Positions 22,147-32,500 of a stretch of 32,500 nt of DNA are shown in pieces. Every line of letters starts with the position of its first letter. Positions within the stretch are counted from its first letter, which is position 1. Location of the stretch: contig NZ_AP026968.1 of NCBI RefSeq assembly GCF_037076355.1, forward strand, positions 1 to 32,500, read 5' to 3'. The notes beneath the pieces were generated by a model that worked only from the letters and a program-made list of their open reading frames with translations, was not told the DNA's origin and did not search any database. Both the position numbers and the translations under genes were made by a program. Source of the stretch: Streptococcus parapneumoniae (GTDB lineage Bacteria; Bacillota; Bacilli; Lactobacillales; Streptococcaceae).

Positions 22147-23407
22147 ATTCTTAATTATTTTGTTGCTACCAAGTTTTTTGACCATTTCAAAAGTCGTTAG
22201 CACAGAAAAAGAAGTCGTCTATACTTCGAAAGAAATTTATTACCTTTCACAATCTGACTTTGGTATTTATTTTAGAGAAAAGCTAAGTTCTCCCATGGTT
22301 TATGGAGAAGTTCCTGTTTATGCGAATGAAGATTTAGTAGTGGAATCTGGAAAATTGACTCCCAAAACAAGTTTTCAAATAACTGAGTGGCGCTTAAATA
22401 AACAAGGAATTCCAGTATTTAAGTTATCCAACCATCAATTTATTGCTGCAGAAAAACGATTTTTATATGATCAATCAGAGGTAACTCCAACAATAAAAAA
22501 AGTATGGTTAGAATCTGATTTTAAACTGTACAATAGTCCTTATGACTTAAAAGAAGTGAAATCATCCTTATCAGCTTATTCGCAAGTATCAATCGACAAG
22601 ACCATGTTTGTAGAAGGAAGAGAATTTCTACATATTGATCAGGCTGGATGGGTAGCTAAAGAATCAACTTCTGAAGAAGATAATCGGATGAGTAAAGTTC
22701 AAGAAATGTTATCTGAAAAATATCAGAAGGATTCATTTTCTATTTATGTTAAGCAACTGACTACTGGAAAAGAAGCTGGTATCAATCAAGATGAAAAGAT
22801 GTATGCAGCTAGTGTTTTGAAACTCCCTTATCTCTATTATGCGCAAGAAAAAATAAATGAGGGTCTTTATCAGTTAGATATGACTGTAAAATACGTATCT
22901 GCAGTCAATGATTTTCCAGGTTCTTATAAACCAGAGGGAAGTGGTAGTCTTCCTAAAAAAGAGGATAATAAAGAGTATTCTCTAAAAGATTTAATTACGA
23001 AAGTATCAAAAGAATCGGATAATGTAGCTCATAATATATTAGGATATTATATTTCAAACCAATCTGATGCTACATTCAAATCCAAGATGTCTGCTATTAT
23101 GGGAGATGATTGGGATTCAAAAGAAAAATTGATTTCTTCCAAGATGGCTGGGAAGGTTATGGAAACCATTTATAATCAAAATGGATTTGTATTGGAATCT
23201 TTGACTAAAACAGATTTTGATAATGAGCGAATTGCCAAAGGTGTTTCTGTGAAGGTAGCTCATAAAATTGGGGATGCGGACGAATTTAAGCATGATACGG
23301 GTGTTGTCTACGCAGATTCTCCATTTATTCTTTCTATTTTCACTAAGAATTCTGATTATGATACGATTTCTCAGATAGCCAAGGATGTTTATGAGGTTCT
23401 AAAATGA
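22139..23407 (+). CDS. Exported class A beta-lactamase-like serine hydrolase
   Basis: A 422-aa protein with a signal peptide (about 1-21, [13 protein letters not shown]) and an N-terminal region of about 180 residues that looks like SH3-type wall-binding repeats ([33 protein letters not shown]). A C-terminal beta-lactamase/transpeptidase fold follows, with SVLK (225-228), SDN (293-295) and KIG (in [10 protein letters not shown]) in place of SxxK, SDN and KTG. The catalytic Ser and Lys are present. This suggests a wall-associated penicillin-recognising enzyme rather than a resistance beta-lactamase. Located between divIC and tilS; it overlaps tilS by 4 nt (ATGA). Confidence 0.85.
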   Translation: MRKFLIILLLPSFLTISKVVSTEKEVVYTSKEIYYLSQSDFGIYFREKLSSPMVYGEVPVYANEDLVVESGKLTPKTSFQITEWRLNKQGIPVFKLSNHQFIAAEKRFLYDQSEVTPTIKKVWLESDFKLYNSPYDLKEVKSSLSAYSQVSIDKTMFVEGREFLHIDQAGWVAKESTSEEDNRMSKVQEMLSEKYQKDSFSIYVKQLTTGKEAGINQDEKMYAASVLKLPYLYYAQEKINEGLYQLDMTVKYVSAVNDFPGSYKPEGSGSLPKKEDNKEYSLKDLITKVSKESDNVAHNILGYYISNQSDATFKSKMSAIMGDDWDSKEKLISSKMAGKVMETIYNQNGFVLESLTKTDFDNERIAKGVSVKVAHKIGDADEFKHDTGVVYADSPFILSIFTKNSDYDTISQIAKDVYEVLK

Positions 23408-24681
23408 GGGAACAAGATTTTTTAAATCATTTTCTCAAGAAGGGATATTTCAAAAAGCATACTAAGGTGGTGCTAGCTCTTTCTGGTGGGTTAGATTCTA
23501 TGTTTCTATTTAAGGTATTATCTACTTATCAAAAAGAGTTAGAAATTGAACTGATTTTAGCACATGTGAATCATAAGCAGAGAGTAGAATCAGATTGGGA
23601 AGAACAGGAATTAAGGAAGTTGGCTGCTGAAGCAGAGCTTCCTATTTATATCAGCAATTTTTCAGGAGAATTTTCAGAAGCGCGTGCTCGACATTTTCGT
23701 TATGATTTTTTTCAAGAGGTTATGAAAAAGACAGGTGCGACAGCTTTAGTTACTGCCCACCATGCTGATGATCAGGTGGAAACGATTTTGATGCGTTTGA
23801 TTCGAGGCACTCGTTTGCGCTATCTATCAGGAATTAAGGAGAAGCAAGTAGTAGGAGAGATAGAAATTATTCGTCCCTTCTTGCATTTTCAGAAAAAAGA
23901 CTTTCCATCAATTTTTCACTTTGAAGATATATCAAATAAGAAAAATCATTATTTTCGCAATCGTATTCGAAACGCTTACTTACCAGATTTAGAAAAAGAA
24001 AATCCTCGATTTAGAGATGCAATCTTAAGTATCGGAAATGAAATTTTAGATTATGACTTAGCTATAACTGAATTATCTAACAATATTGATGTGGAAAATT
24101 TACAGCAGTTATTTTCTTATTCTGAGTCAACACAAAGAGTTTTACTTCAAACTTATCTGAATCGTTTTCCAGATTTGAATCTTACAAAAGCTCAGTTTGA
24201 AGAAGTTAGACAGATTTTAAAAACTAAAAGCCAGTATCGTCATCCGCTTAAAAATGGTTATGAATTGATAAAAAAGTATCAACAGTTTCAGATTTGTAAA
24301 ATCAGTCCGCAGGCTGATGAAAAGGAAGATGAACTTGTGTTACACTATCAAAATCAGGTATCTTATCAAGGATACACATTTTCCTTTGGAATTCCTTTAG
24401 AAGGTGAATCAATTCAACAAATACCTGTTTCACGGGAAACATCCATACACATTCGTCATCGAAAAACAGGAGATGTTTTAATTCAAAATGGGCATAGAAA
24501 AAAACTCAGACGTCTATTTATTGATTTGAAAATCCCTATGGAAAAGCGGAAATCTGCTCTGATTATTGAGCAATTTGGTGAAATTGTCTCAATTTTGGGA
24601 ATTGCGACCAGTAATTTGAGTAAAAACACGAAAAATGATATAATGAACACTGTACTTTATATAGAAAAAATAGATAGGTAA
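23404..24681 (+). CDS. tilS: tRNA(Ile)-lysidine synthase
   Basis: TilS attaches lysine to C34 of the CAU anticodon of one tRNA-Ile, changing its reading from AUG to AUA; it is essential. The 425-aa protein has the PP-loop SGGLDS (27-32), the family segments AHVNHKQR and [20 protein letters not shown], the [15 protein letters not shown] helix, and the C-terminal TilS substrate-binding domains (from about 330; [31 protein letters not shown]). It overlaps the preceding gene by ATGA. A promoter for hpt lies inside its last 50 bases. Confidence 0.96.
   Translation: MREQDFLNHFLKKGYFKKHTKVVLALSGGLDSMFLFKVLSTYQKELEIELILAHVNHKQRVESDWEEQELRKLAAEAELPIYISNFSGEFSEARARHFRYDFFQEVMKKTGATALVTAHHADDQVETILMRLIRGTRLRYLSGIKEKQVVGEIEIIRPFLHFQKKDFPSIFHFEDISNKKNHYFRNRIRNAYLPDLEKENPRFRDAILSIGNEILDYDLAITELSNNIDVENLQQLFSYSESTQRVLLQTYLNRFPDLNLTKAQFEEVRQILKTKSQYRHPLKNGYELIKKYQQFQICKISPQADEKEDELVLHYQNQVSYQGYTFSFGIPLEGESIQQIPVSRETSIHIRHRKTGDVLIQNGHRKKLRRLFIDLKIPMEKRKSALIIEQFGEIVSILGIATSNLSKNTKNDIMNTVLYIEKIDR
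24616..24644 (+). promoter_or_regulatory. hpt promoter inside the end of tilS
   Basis: TTGAGT (24616-24621), a 17-bp spacer, and TATAAT (24639-24644) preceded by TGA, giving an extended -10. It would transcribe hpt and ftsH separately from the upstream operon. Confidence 0.7.
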
Positions 24682-24685
24682 AAAA

Positions 24686-25228
24686 ATGTTAGAAAACGAT
24701 ATTAAAAAAATCCTCGTTTCACACGATGAAATTACAGAAGCTGCTAAAAAACTAGGTGCTCAATTAACCAAGGACTATGCAGGAAAAAATCCGATTTTAA
24801 TTGGGATTTTAAAAGGATCTATTCCTTTTATGGCTGAATTGGTCAAACATATTGATACACATATTGAAATGGACTTCATGATGGTTTCTAGCTACCATGG
24901 TGGAACAGCAAGTAGTGGTGTCATCAATATCAAGCAAGATGTAACTCAAGATATTAAAGGAAGACATGTTCTATTTGTAGAGGACATCATTGATACAGGT
25001 CAAACTTTGAAGAATTTGCGAGATATGTTTATTGCAAGAGAAGCAGCTTCTGTTAAGATTGCAACCTTGTTGGATAAACCAGAAGGACGTGTTGTAGAAA
25101 TTGAGGCAGACTATACCTGCTTTACTATCCCAAATGAGTTTGTAGTAGGTTATGGTTTAGACTACAAAGAAAATTATCGTAATCTTCCTTATGTTGGAGT
25201 ATTGAAAGAAGAAGTGTATTCAAATTAG
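24686..25228 (+). CDS. hpt: Hypoxanthine phosphoribosyltransferase
   Basis: Hpt converts hypoxanthine and guanine to IMP and GMP using PRPP. The 180-aa protein shows the PRPP-binding loop [10 protein letters not shown] (98-107), the flexible loop [14 protein letters not shown] (about 65-78), and the purine-contacting end [19 protein letters not shown]. It is 4 nt after tilS and 15 nt before ftsH; the tilS-hpt-ftsH order is widely conserved in Firmicutes. Intact and of normal length. Confidence 0.97.
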   Translation: MLENDIKKILVSHDEITEAAKKLGAQLTKDYAGKNPILIGILKGSIPFMAELVKHIDTHIEMDFMMVSSYHGGTASSGVINIKQDVTQDIKGRHVLFVEDIIDTGQTLKNLRDMFIAREAASVKIATLLDKPEGRVVEIEADYTCFTIPNEFVVGYGLDYKENYRNLPYVGVLKEEVYSN

Positions 25229-25243
25229 AAAGAACAATTTTTA

Positions 25244-27202
25244 ATGAAAAAACAAAATAATGGTTTAATTAAAAATCCATTTCTATGGTTATTACTTATT
25301 TTTTTCCTAGTTACAGCTTACCAGTATTTTAGTACAGGTAGTGTTGCAGGGAAAAGTGAGCAAATTAATTATACAGAATTGGTAAAAGAAATTACCGATG
25401 ACAATGTAAAAGAATTAACCTACCAACCAAATGGCAGTGTTATCGAAGTTTCGGGTGTCTATAAAAATCCTAAAACAAGTAAAGAAGAAACAGGTATTCA
25501 GTTTTTCACGCCATCTGTTACTAAGGTAGAGAAATTTACCAGCACTATTCTTCCTGCAGATACTACCGTATCAGAATTGCAAAAACTTGCTACTGACCAT
25601 AAAGCAGAAGTAACTGTTAAGCATGAAAGTTCAAGTGGTATGTGGATTAATCTACTCGTATCCATTGTGCCATTTGGAATTCTATTCTTCTTCCTATTCT
25701 CTATGATGGGAAATATGGGGGGAGGCAATGGTCGTAACCCAATGAGTTTTGGACGTAGTAAGGCTAAAGCTGCAAATAAAGAAGATATTAAAGTAAGATT
25801 TTCAGATGTTGCTGGAGCTGAGGAAGAAAAACAAGAACTAGTTGAAGTTGTTGAATTCTTAAAAGATCCAAAAAGATTTACAAAACTTGGAGCCCGTATT
25901 CCAGCAGGGGTCCTTCTGGAGGGACCTCCGGGAACAGGTAAGACTTTGCTTGCTAAAGCAGTCGCCGGAGAAGCAGGTGTTCCATTCTTTAGTATCTCAG
26001 GTTCTGACTTTGTAGAAATGTTTGTCGGAGTTGGAGCTAGTCGTGTTCGTTCTCTTTTTGAAGATGCCAAAAAAGCAGCACCAGCTATTATTTTTATCGA
26101 TGAAATTGATGCTGTCGGACGTCAACGTGGAGTCGGTCTCGGCGGAGGTAATGACGAACGTGAACAAACCTTGAACCAACTCTTGATTGAGATGGATGGT
26201 TTTGAGGGAAATGAAGGGATTATCGTCATCGCTGCTACAAACCGTTCAGATGTACTTGACCCTGCCCTTCTGCGTCCAGGACGTTTTGATAGAAAAGTAT
26301 TGGTTGGCCGTCCTGATGTTAAGGGGCGCGAAGCAATCTTGAAAGTTCATGCTAAGAACAAGCCTTTAGCAGAAGATGTAGATTTGAAATTAGTTGCTCA
26401 ACAAACTCCAGGTTTTGTTGGTGCTGATTTAGAGAATGTCTTGAATGAAGCGGCTTTAGTTGCTGCTCGTCGCAATAAATCGATAATTGATGCCTCAGAT
26501 ATTGATGAAGCAGAAGATAGAGTTATTGCTGGACCTTCTAAGAAAGATAAGACAGTTTCACAAAAAGAACGAGAATTGGTTGCCTACCATGAGGCAGGAC
26601 ATACCATTGTTGGTCTAGTCTTGTCGAATGCTCGCGTTGTCCATAAGGTTACAATTGTACCACGCGGCCGTGCAGGCGGATACATGATTGCACTTCCTAA
26701 AGAGGATCAAATGCTTCTATCCAAAGAAGATATGAAAGAGCAATTGGCTGGCTTAATGGGTGGACGTGTAGCTGAAGAAATTATCTTTAATGTCCAAACG
26801 ACAGGAGCTTCAAACGACTTTGAACAGGCGACACAAATGGCGCGTGCAATGGTTACAGAGTACGGTATGAGTGAAAAACTTGGCCCAGTACAATATGAAG
26901 GAAATCATGCCATGTTTGGTGCACAAAGCCCTCAAAAATCAATTTCAGAACAAACAGCTTATGAAATTGACGAAGAAGTTCGTTCATTATTAAATGAAGC
27001 ACGAAATAAAGCTGCTGAAATCATCCAATCAAATCGTGAAACTCACAAGTTGATTGCAGAAGCATTATTGAAATACGAAACATTGGATAGTACACAAATT
27101 AAATCTCTCTATGAAACAGGAAAGATGCCTGAGACAGTAGAAGAGGAATCTCATGCGCTATCCTATGATGAAGTAAAGTCAAAAATGAATGATGAAAAAT
27201 AA
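25244..27202 (+). CDS. ftsH: ATP-dependent membrane zinc protease FtsH
   Basis: FtsH degrades misassembled membrane proteins and some cytosolic regulators. The 652 aa contain two membrane spans (about 12-25 and 134-154) around an external domain, an AAA+ module with Walker A GPPGTGKT (227-234), Walker B IIFIDEID and the second region of homology (331-350, [19 protein letters not shown]), and the metalloprotease site HEAGH (449-453) with the distal Asp in ASNDFEQAT. The C-terminal tail is long and acidic. A clear terminator follows directly. In streptococci it is usually next to comX, as here. Confidence 0.98.
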   Translation: MKKQNNGLIKNPFLWLLLIFFLVTAYQYFSTGSVAGKSEQINYTELVKEITDDNVKELTYQPNGSVIEVSGVYKNPKTSKEETGIQFFTPSVTKVEKFTSTILPADTTVSELQKLATDHKAEVTVKHESSSGMWINLLVSIVPFGILFFFLFSMMGNMGGGNGRNPMSFGRSKAKAANKEDIKVRFSDVAGAEEEKQELVEVVEFLKDPKRFTKLGARIPAGVLLEGPPGTGKTLLAKAVAGEAGVPFFSISGSDFVEMFVGVGASRVRSLFEDAKKAAPAIIFIDEIDAVGRQRGVGLGGGNDEREQTLNQLLIEMDGFEGNEGIIVIAATNRSDVLDPALLRPGRFDRKVLVGRPDVKGREAILKVHAKNKPLAEDVDLKLVAQQTPGFVGADLENVLNEAALVAARRNKSIIDASDIDEAEDRVIAGPSKKDKTVSQKERELVAYHEAGHTIVGLVLSNARVVHKVTIVPRGRAGGYMIALPKEDQMLLSKEDMKEQLAGLMGGRVAEEIIFNVQTTGASNDFEQATQMARAMVTEYGMSEKLGPVQYEGNHAMFGAQSPQKSISEQTAYEIDEEVRSLLNEARNKAAEIIQSNRETHKLIAEALLKYETLDSTQIKSLYETGKMPETVEEESHALSYDEVKSKMNDEK

Positions 27203-27207
27203 CCCTG

Positions 27208-27231
27208 AGAGAGGTAAGACCTCTCTTTTTT
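27208..27231 (+). terminator. Terminator after ftsH
   Basis: AGAGAGGT (27208-27215) pairs with ACCTCTCT (27219-27226) around AAG, followed by T residues. It separates ftsH from comX. Confidence 0.85.
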
Positions 27232-27234
27232 GTG

Positions 27235-27264
27235 CAGTTGAGGAGATAAAGAGAACAGAATGGA
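27235..27264 (+). promoter_or_regulatory. ComE-type direct repeat upstream of comX
   Basis: CAGTTGAGG (27235-27243) and CAGAATGGA (27256-27264) are direct repeats with a 21-bp period, the spacing of ComE sites in pneumococcus. The first matches the consensus well, the second less so. They lie 80-60 bp before the comX start, so early-competence control of comX is expected. Confidence 0.7.
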
Positions 27265-27322
27265 TGAAATGTGCCAAAAGTATTTCTGAATCTGTTAGAC
27301 TGTACACAGAAAGGGGAAGACT

Positions 27323-27802
27323 ATGCTTAAAGAATTGTATGAAGAAGTCCAGGGGAGTGTGTACAAGTGTAGAAATGAATATTACTTGCATTTATGGGAA
27401 TTGTCGGATTGGGACCAAGAAGGCATGCTCTGCTTACATGAATTGATTAGTAGAGAAGAAGAATTGGTAGAAGATATCCCTCGTTTAAGGAAATATTTCA
27501 AAACTAAGTTTCGAAATCGAATTTTAGACTATATCCGTAAGCAAGAAAGCCACAAACGAAGATATAATAAAGAACCATATGAAGAAGTGGGTGAGATCAG
27601 TCATCGTATAAGTGAGGGCGGTCTGTGGCTAGATGATTATTATCTCTTTCATGAAACATTAAAAAATTATAGAAGCAAAGAAAGTAAAGAGAAACAAGAA
27701 GAGCTAGAACGCATTTTAAGAAATGAACGATTCCGAGGGCGTCAAAGAGTGTTAAGAGACTTACGTATTGTGTTTAAAGAGTTTGACATCCGTAGCCATT
27801 AG
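27323..27802 (+). CDS. comX: Competence-specific sigma factor ComX (SigX)
   Basis: ComX directs RNA polymerase to late competence promoters and so turns on DNA uptake and recombination genes. The 159-aa protein matches pneumococcal ComX nearly throughout: EVQGSVYKCRNEYYLHLWE, FRNRILDYIRKQESHKRRY, GEISHRISEGGLWLDDYYL, RGRQRVLRDLRIVFKEF. Scattered differences from the S. pneumoniae form that I recall (start MLKELYEEVQGS, end EFDIRSH) agree with another mitis-group species. AAAGGGG precedes the ATG. Pneumococcus has two copies beside rRNA operons; this one has the same position after ftsH. A ComE-type repeat lies upstream. Confidence 0.95.
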   Translation: MLKELYEEVQGSVYKCRNEYYLHLWELSDWDQEGMLCLHELISREEELVEDIPRLRKYFKTKFRNRILDYIRKQESHKRRYNKEPYEEVGEISHRISEGGLWLDDYYLFHETLKNYRSKESKEKQEELERILRNERFRGRQRVLRDLRIVFKEFDIRSH

Positions 27803-27881
27803 GAATTCATGAAAAAAGGGTAAATTCCCAAACTAACTTCCACCGCTAATACAAGTGGAACTTAGTCTAATAAAAATTGTA

Positions 27882-27924
27882 AAAACCAGTGGAAATCCGT
27901 GTCAGAGTAAGTTCCACTGGTTTT
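27882..27924 (+). terminator. Long hairpin after comX
   Basis: AAAACCAGTGGAA (27882-27894) pairs perfectly over 13 bp with TTCCACTGGTTTT (27912-27924). The TTTT end makes it usable as a terminator for comX in one direction and for leftward transcription in the other. It may have come with the surrounding repeat element, whose arms also contain GTGGAA. Confidence 0.55.
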
Positions 27925-28021
27925 ACTAATGCCTGATTTCATCGCTTTTATAGCTGAAAGAAATAGAAAAAAGAGCGCACAAAATCCCCTCATCTGAAAG
28001 CGTTTCAGATTAAGTTCTGCT

Positions 28022-29013
28022 ATGGTGGAAGTTAGTGTGAGACGTTTGAATGCGGTTAAAGGTTAGTTTTTAGAACTTATGTTGGAGTAATTTAGACGAC
28101 TGACAGACGTCTTCTGCTTCGATGTCATCAACCCTGGCAAACTCTCCACCATTATCTGTCAGGATGACAGGGAAGAGTTGGAAGAAATCTTTGTCCGCTT
28201 GGTGAAGAGTGTTCTTGATGTCATAGAGGTGTTTGGTAACCTCAAGGGTAGTTTTATTATCCAGAAGTCTAGCGAAGATAAAGTTACAGAAAGACAGGTT
28301 GAAGGTGAGTAGGACTTTACCTCCCATCCTGCCCATAACGGTGTCCATTTCCAGCCAAGAGTTCAGTTGCTTAAGAGCCAAATAATTTTGGAAATCCTCA
28401 TAGGAACGGCCTTTTTTAGCTTCTTTAGGGATGGAAGGTAGCTTACTTTTCCGTCTTTCTTTGAATTTAACGGCTCTGGCTAGGTCAATAGGAGCGATAG
28501 ATAGGTATCCTTTTCGGATGTGTCGATAGACAGTTGAGGAGCTAACATCAAGGTTGTGAGTTTTGAGGATATGATAGATGTGTTGTCCCTTTTTAACCCC
28601 ATCAGAAATGACTTTGTCCATTTCCCAGAAGGTCTTAGAATTGAGGGGAGTTCCTTCACGAGATTCAACAAGAGTTTGTTCGTATTGTTTTTGAGCTTGT
28701 TTAGCGAGGTAGAAGATCTTTTTATAGCCACAATTCTGTCTTCTTTTAGGGCAGCCATTACAGACAAAGGGAGCTTTGTCGAGTAGAGGGCAAGTGAGAT
28801 TGTCGCATGTAGACTCTCGGATTTGTCTGTTTCGCTTGACTTCTTTAGAAACAGTAGTTGGGTCTTTTAGAATGGATTGCGCGATAGCTTTGAAGGTTTC
28901 ACTGCGCTCTAAGCCTAATTGGATATCATTACGGTCTGAAAGGGTAAGATGTTTATGTTTTGTCATAGTGGACCTCATTTTTAACTCAAACGTCTCATAC
29001 TTAATTCCACCAT
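28022..29013 (-). mobile_element. Internally deleted IS30-family insertion sequence
   Basis: Terminal inverted repeats at 28022-28048 and 28987-29013 agree at 24 of 27 positions (ATGGTGG at the tips, GAGACGTTTG inside). Between them lies one damaged IS30 transposase gene. Total length is about 990 bp. No clear target-site duplication is visible. With both ends present but the enzyme broken, it could only move if another copy supplied transposase. Confidence 0.8.
28070..28978 (-). pseudogene. IS30-family transposase lacking its catalytic Glu region
   Basis: A 302-aa frame starting in the IS30 manner (TKHKHLTLSDRNDIQLGLE, helix-turn-helix KDPTTVSKEVKRNRQIR, cysteine cluster CNGCPKRRQNCGY). It contains the first catalytic Asp in SWLEMDTVMG and the second in ILTDNGGEF. 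After FARVDDIE it jumps to AEDVCQSSKLLQHKF, which looks like the normal C-terminal tail. The stretch that carries the catalytic Glu (family motif around IEKNHT) is missing, apparently through an in-frame internal deletion of several dozen codons. It is therefore expected to be inactive. The ATG may be at 28978 or at the second Met (MTKHK). Confidence 0.8.
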
Positions 29014-29113
29014 AAAAATCCGTTTTAGACTAATTTCCACTTTAGTCAGGTAAGTGGAAGTTACTTTGAGAAGTTACCCATGTAAAAAAAATTAAAAAAA
29101 TTGGAAAAAGTAG

Positions 29114-29141
29114 TTGACAAAAAACAAAAAGGCTGTATAAT
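29114..29141 (+). promoter_or_regulatory. Promoter of the tRNA-Glu gene
   Basis: Perfect TTGACA (29114-29119) and TATAAT (29136-29141) with a 16-bp spacer, 26 bp before the tRNA. Confidence 0.85.
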
Positions 29142-29166
29142 AGTAAGAGTTGAAAACAACAACTCT

Positions 29167-29238
29167 GGTCCGTTGGTCAAGGGGTTAAGACACCGCCTTT
29201 TCACGGCGGTAACACGGGTTCGAATCCCGTACGGACTA
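29167..29238 (+). tRNA. tRNA-Glu (TTC)
   Basis: 72 nt forming a full cloverleaf: acceptor GGTCCGT/ACGGACT, anticodon stem CCGCC/GGCGG with loop TTTTCAC (anticodon TTC), and T arm with GGTTCGAATCC. Discriminator A; CCA is not encoded. It precedes the rRNA operon. Confidence 0.97.
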
Positions 29239-29308
29239 TGGTATGTTGCGGTTGGAACACTTGATGAAAAAAAGTTTCAAAAAAACTTAAAAAAGTTTCA
29301 AAAAAGTG

Positions 29309-29337
29309 TTGACAAGCGAAAGCGACTGTGATATACT
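29309..29337 (+). promoter_or_regulatory. rRNA operon promoter with phased A-tracts
   Basis: TTGACA (29309-29314), a 17-bp spacer and an extended -10, TGATATACT (29329-29337). Upstream A-tracts begin at 29267, 29279, 29289 and 29300, roughly one helical turn apart, which suggests a curved UP-element-like region. Confidence 0.85.
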
Positions 29338-29387
29338 AATATAGTTGTCACTTGAGAGAGGCGAGTGACAAAGACCTTTGAAAACTG

Positions 29388-29409
29388 AACAAGACGAACC
29401 AATGTGCAG
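29388..29409 (+). other. 5' arm of the 16S precursor processing stem
   Basis: ACAAGAC...CCAATGTGCAG here can pair with CTGCGCATTGGTCTTGT at 31054-31070, enclosing the 16S gene as an RNase III-type processing stem. Confidence 0.6.
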
Positions 29410-29493
29410 GGCACTACAACTAAGGTTGTAGTACTGAACAATGAAAAAAACAATAAATCTGTCAGTGACAGAAATGAGTGAGAACTCAAACTT

Positions 29494-31045
<1,552 letters not shown>

Positions 31046-31053
31046 ATAAGGAA

Positions 31054-31071
31054 CTGCGCATTGGTCTTGTT
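31054..31071 (+). other. 3' arm of the 16S precursor processing stem
   Basis: CTGCGCATTGGTCTTGTT pairs with the arm at 29388-29409. Confidence 0.6.
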
Positions 31072-31090
31072 TAGTCTTGAGAGGTCTTGT

Positions 31091-31163
31091 GGGGCCTTAG
31101 CTCAGCTGGGAGAGCGCCTGCTTTGCACGCAGGAGGTCAGCGGTTCGATCCCGCTAGGCTCCA
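31091..31163 (+). tRNA. tRNA-Ala (TGC) in the 16S-23S spacer
   Basis: A 73-nt cloverleaf with acceptor GGGGCCT, D arm GCTCAGCTGGGAGAGC, anticodon loop CTTTGCACG (TGC) and T arm GGTTCGATCC. tRNA-Ala in this spacer is standard for streptococcal rRNA operons. Confidence 0.97.
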
Positions 31164-31288
31164 TTGGTGAGAGATCACCAAGTAATGCACATTGAAAATT
31201 GAATATCTATATCAAATAGTAACAAGAAAATAAACCGAAAACGCTGTAGTATTAATAAGAGTTTATGACTGAAAGGTCAGAAAATAAG

Positions 31289-32500
31289 GTTAAGTTAATA
31301 AGGGCGCACGGTGGATGCCTTGGCACTAGGAGCCGAAGAAGGACGTGACAAACGACGATATGCCTTGGGTAGCTGTAAGTAAGCGATGATCCAGGGATTT
31401 CCGAATGGGGGAACCCAACAGGTACTACCTGTTACCCGCATCTGTTAAGGATGTGAGGAGGAAGACGCAGTGAACTGAAACATCTAAGTAGCTGCAGGAA
31501 GAGAAAGCAAAAGCGATTGCCTTAGTAGCGGCGAGCGAAACGGCAGGAGGGCAAACCGAAGAGTTTACTCTTCGGGGTTGTAGGACTGCAATGTGGACTC
31601 AAAGATTATAGAAGAATGATTTGGGAAGATCAGCCAAAGAGAGTAATAGCCTCGTATTTAAAATAGTCTTTGTACCTAGCAGTATCCTGAGTACGGCGGG
31701 ACACGTGAAATCCCGTCGGAATCTGGGAGGACCATCTCCCAACCCTAAATACTCCCTAGTGACCGATAGTGAACCAGTACCGTGAGGGAAAGGTGAAAAG
31801 CACCCCGGGAGGGGAGTGAAATAGAACCTGAAACCGTGTGCCTACAACAAGTTCGAGCCCGTTAATGGGTGAGAGCGTGCCTTTTGTAGAATGAACCGGC
31901 GAGTTACGTTATGATGCGAGGTTAAGTTGAAGAGACGGAGCCGTAGGGAAACCGAGTCTGAATAGGGCGAATTAGTATCATGACGTAGACCCGAAACCAT
32001 GTGACCTACCCATGAGCAGGTTGAAGGTGCGGTAAGACGCACTGGAGGACCGAACCAGGGCACGTTGAAAAGTGCTTGGATGACTTGTGGGTAGCGGAGA
32101 AATTCCAAACGAACTTGGAGATAGCTGGTTCTCTCCGAAATAGCTTTAGGGCTAGCGTCGACATAAAGATTCTTGGAGGTAGAGCACTGTTTGGGTGAGG
32201 GGTCCATCCCGGATTACCAATCTCAGATAAACTCCGAATGCCAATGAATTATGGTCGGCAGTCAGACTGCGAGTGCTAAGATCCGTAGTCGAAAGGGAAA
32301 CAGCCCAGACCACCAGCTAAGGTCCCAAAATAATTGTTAAGTGGAAAAGGATGTGGGGTTGCACAGACAACTAGGATGTTAGCTTAGAAGCAGCTATTCA
32401 TTCAAAGAGTGCGTAATAGCTCACTAGTCGAGTGACCCTGCGCCGAAAATGTACCGGGGCTAAAACAATTTACCGAAGCTGTGGATACCTTTATAGGTAT
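31289..32500 (+). rRNA. 23S ribosomal RNA (5' part)
   Basis: Begins with GTTAAGTTAATAAGGGCGCA and GGTGGATGCCTTGGCAC, the conserved 23S 5' end. Runs off the window, so only about the first 1.2 kb is present. Start estimated to within a few bases. Confidence 0.96.

Larger units (their letters stand above)
27831..29067. repeat. Outer inverted repeat pair around the IS30 remnant
   Basis: Left arm 27831-27870 (AACTAACTTCCAC, then AAGTGGAACTTAGTCTAA) and right arm 29025-29067 are inverted copies; read in reverse, the right arm gives AGTAACTTCCAC, then AAAGTGGAAATTAGTCTAA. The arms lie outside the terminal repeats of the IS itself, so the IS appears to have landed in, or carried along, another repeat-bounded element. 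The 219 bp from comX to the IS hold no gene. Confidence 0.55.

Noticed and set aside
27992..28010. ATCTGAAAGCGTTTCAGAT as a CcpA cre site
   Set aside because: It is a hairpin with 8-bp arms and a GCG centre, one base short of the cre spacing, and it is not near a promoter.
29101..29331. 76-aa frame over the tRNA-Glu gene, and frames antisense to 16S and 23S
   Set aside because: They are read-through of structural RNA genes.

Overview
The window is the start of a streptococcal chromosome of the mitis group. It opens at the replication origin (dnaA, dnaN, DnaA boxes) and runs in the familiar pneumococcus-like order: DUF951 gene, ychF, pth, mfd, rqcP, divIC, a 40-aa gene, a class-A beta-lactamase-like gene, tilS, hpt, ftsH, comX, then an rRNA operon (tRNA-Glu, 16S, tRNA-Ala, start of 23S). 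The 16S carries GCAAATGC where, from memory, S. pneumoniae has GCACTTGC. That points to S. mitis, S. pseudopneumoniae or a close relative rather than S. pneumoniae itself; it is an inference from one gene.

Between the DUF951 gene and ychF sits a ~13 kb integrated island (about 3035-16023), bounded by a perfect 26-bp direct repeat that coincides with the ychF promoter. It has the build of a phage satellite (PICI / satellite prophage): a tyrosine integrase at the right end, a DinD homologue, and a CI-like/Cro-like divergent switch with repeated operators. A long leftward operon then carries Rha, a run of small overlapping genes, a primase broken by deletion, a D5/P4-type helicase, an iteron-type candidate origin, a Cse60-like protein, a zinc-ribbon protein, a terminase-small-subunit-like protein and an ArpU-like regulator. 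It ends with a 42-aa protein containing no basic residue. No capsid, tail, large terminase or lysis genes are visible, so any mobility would need a helper phage.

The least explained parts of the island are non-coding. One is an array of 11 degenerate repeats spaced exactly 48 or 58 bp apart (4192-4750). A second is a set of about ten two-part sites whose halves are 11 bp apart and resemble each other more than other sites (5150-5515). A third is two groups of GTGAC/GTCAC iterons facing each other across an AT-rich core next to the helicase gene (7131-7441), which resembles a SaPI-type origin. There are also candidate small RNAs at 3184-3278 and 11747-11862, and a two-hairpin segment with complementary loops at 11569-11684.

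Right of the island, the core genes form a tightly packed rightward cluster for translation quality control, DNA repair, division, tRNA modification, purine salvage and proteolysis. It ends at comX, which has a ComE-type direct repeat upstream. An internally deleted IS30-family element, nested in a second pair of inverted repeats, separates comX from the rRNA operon.
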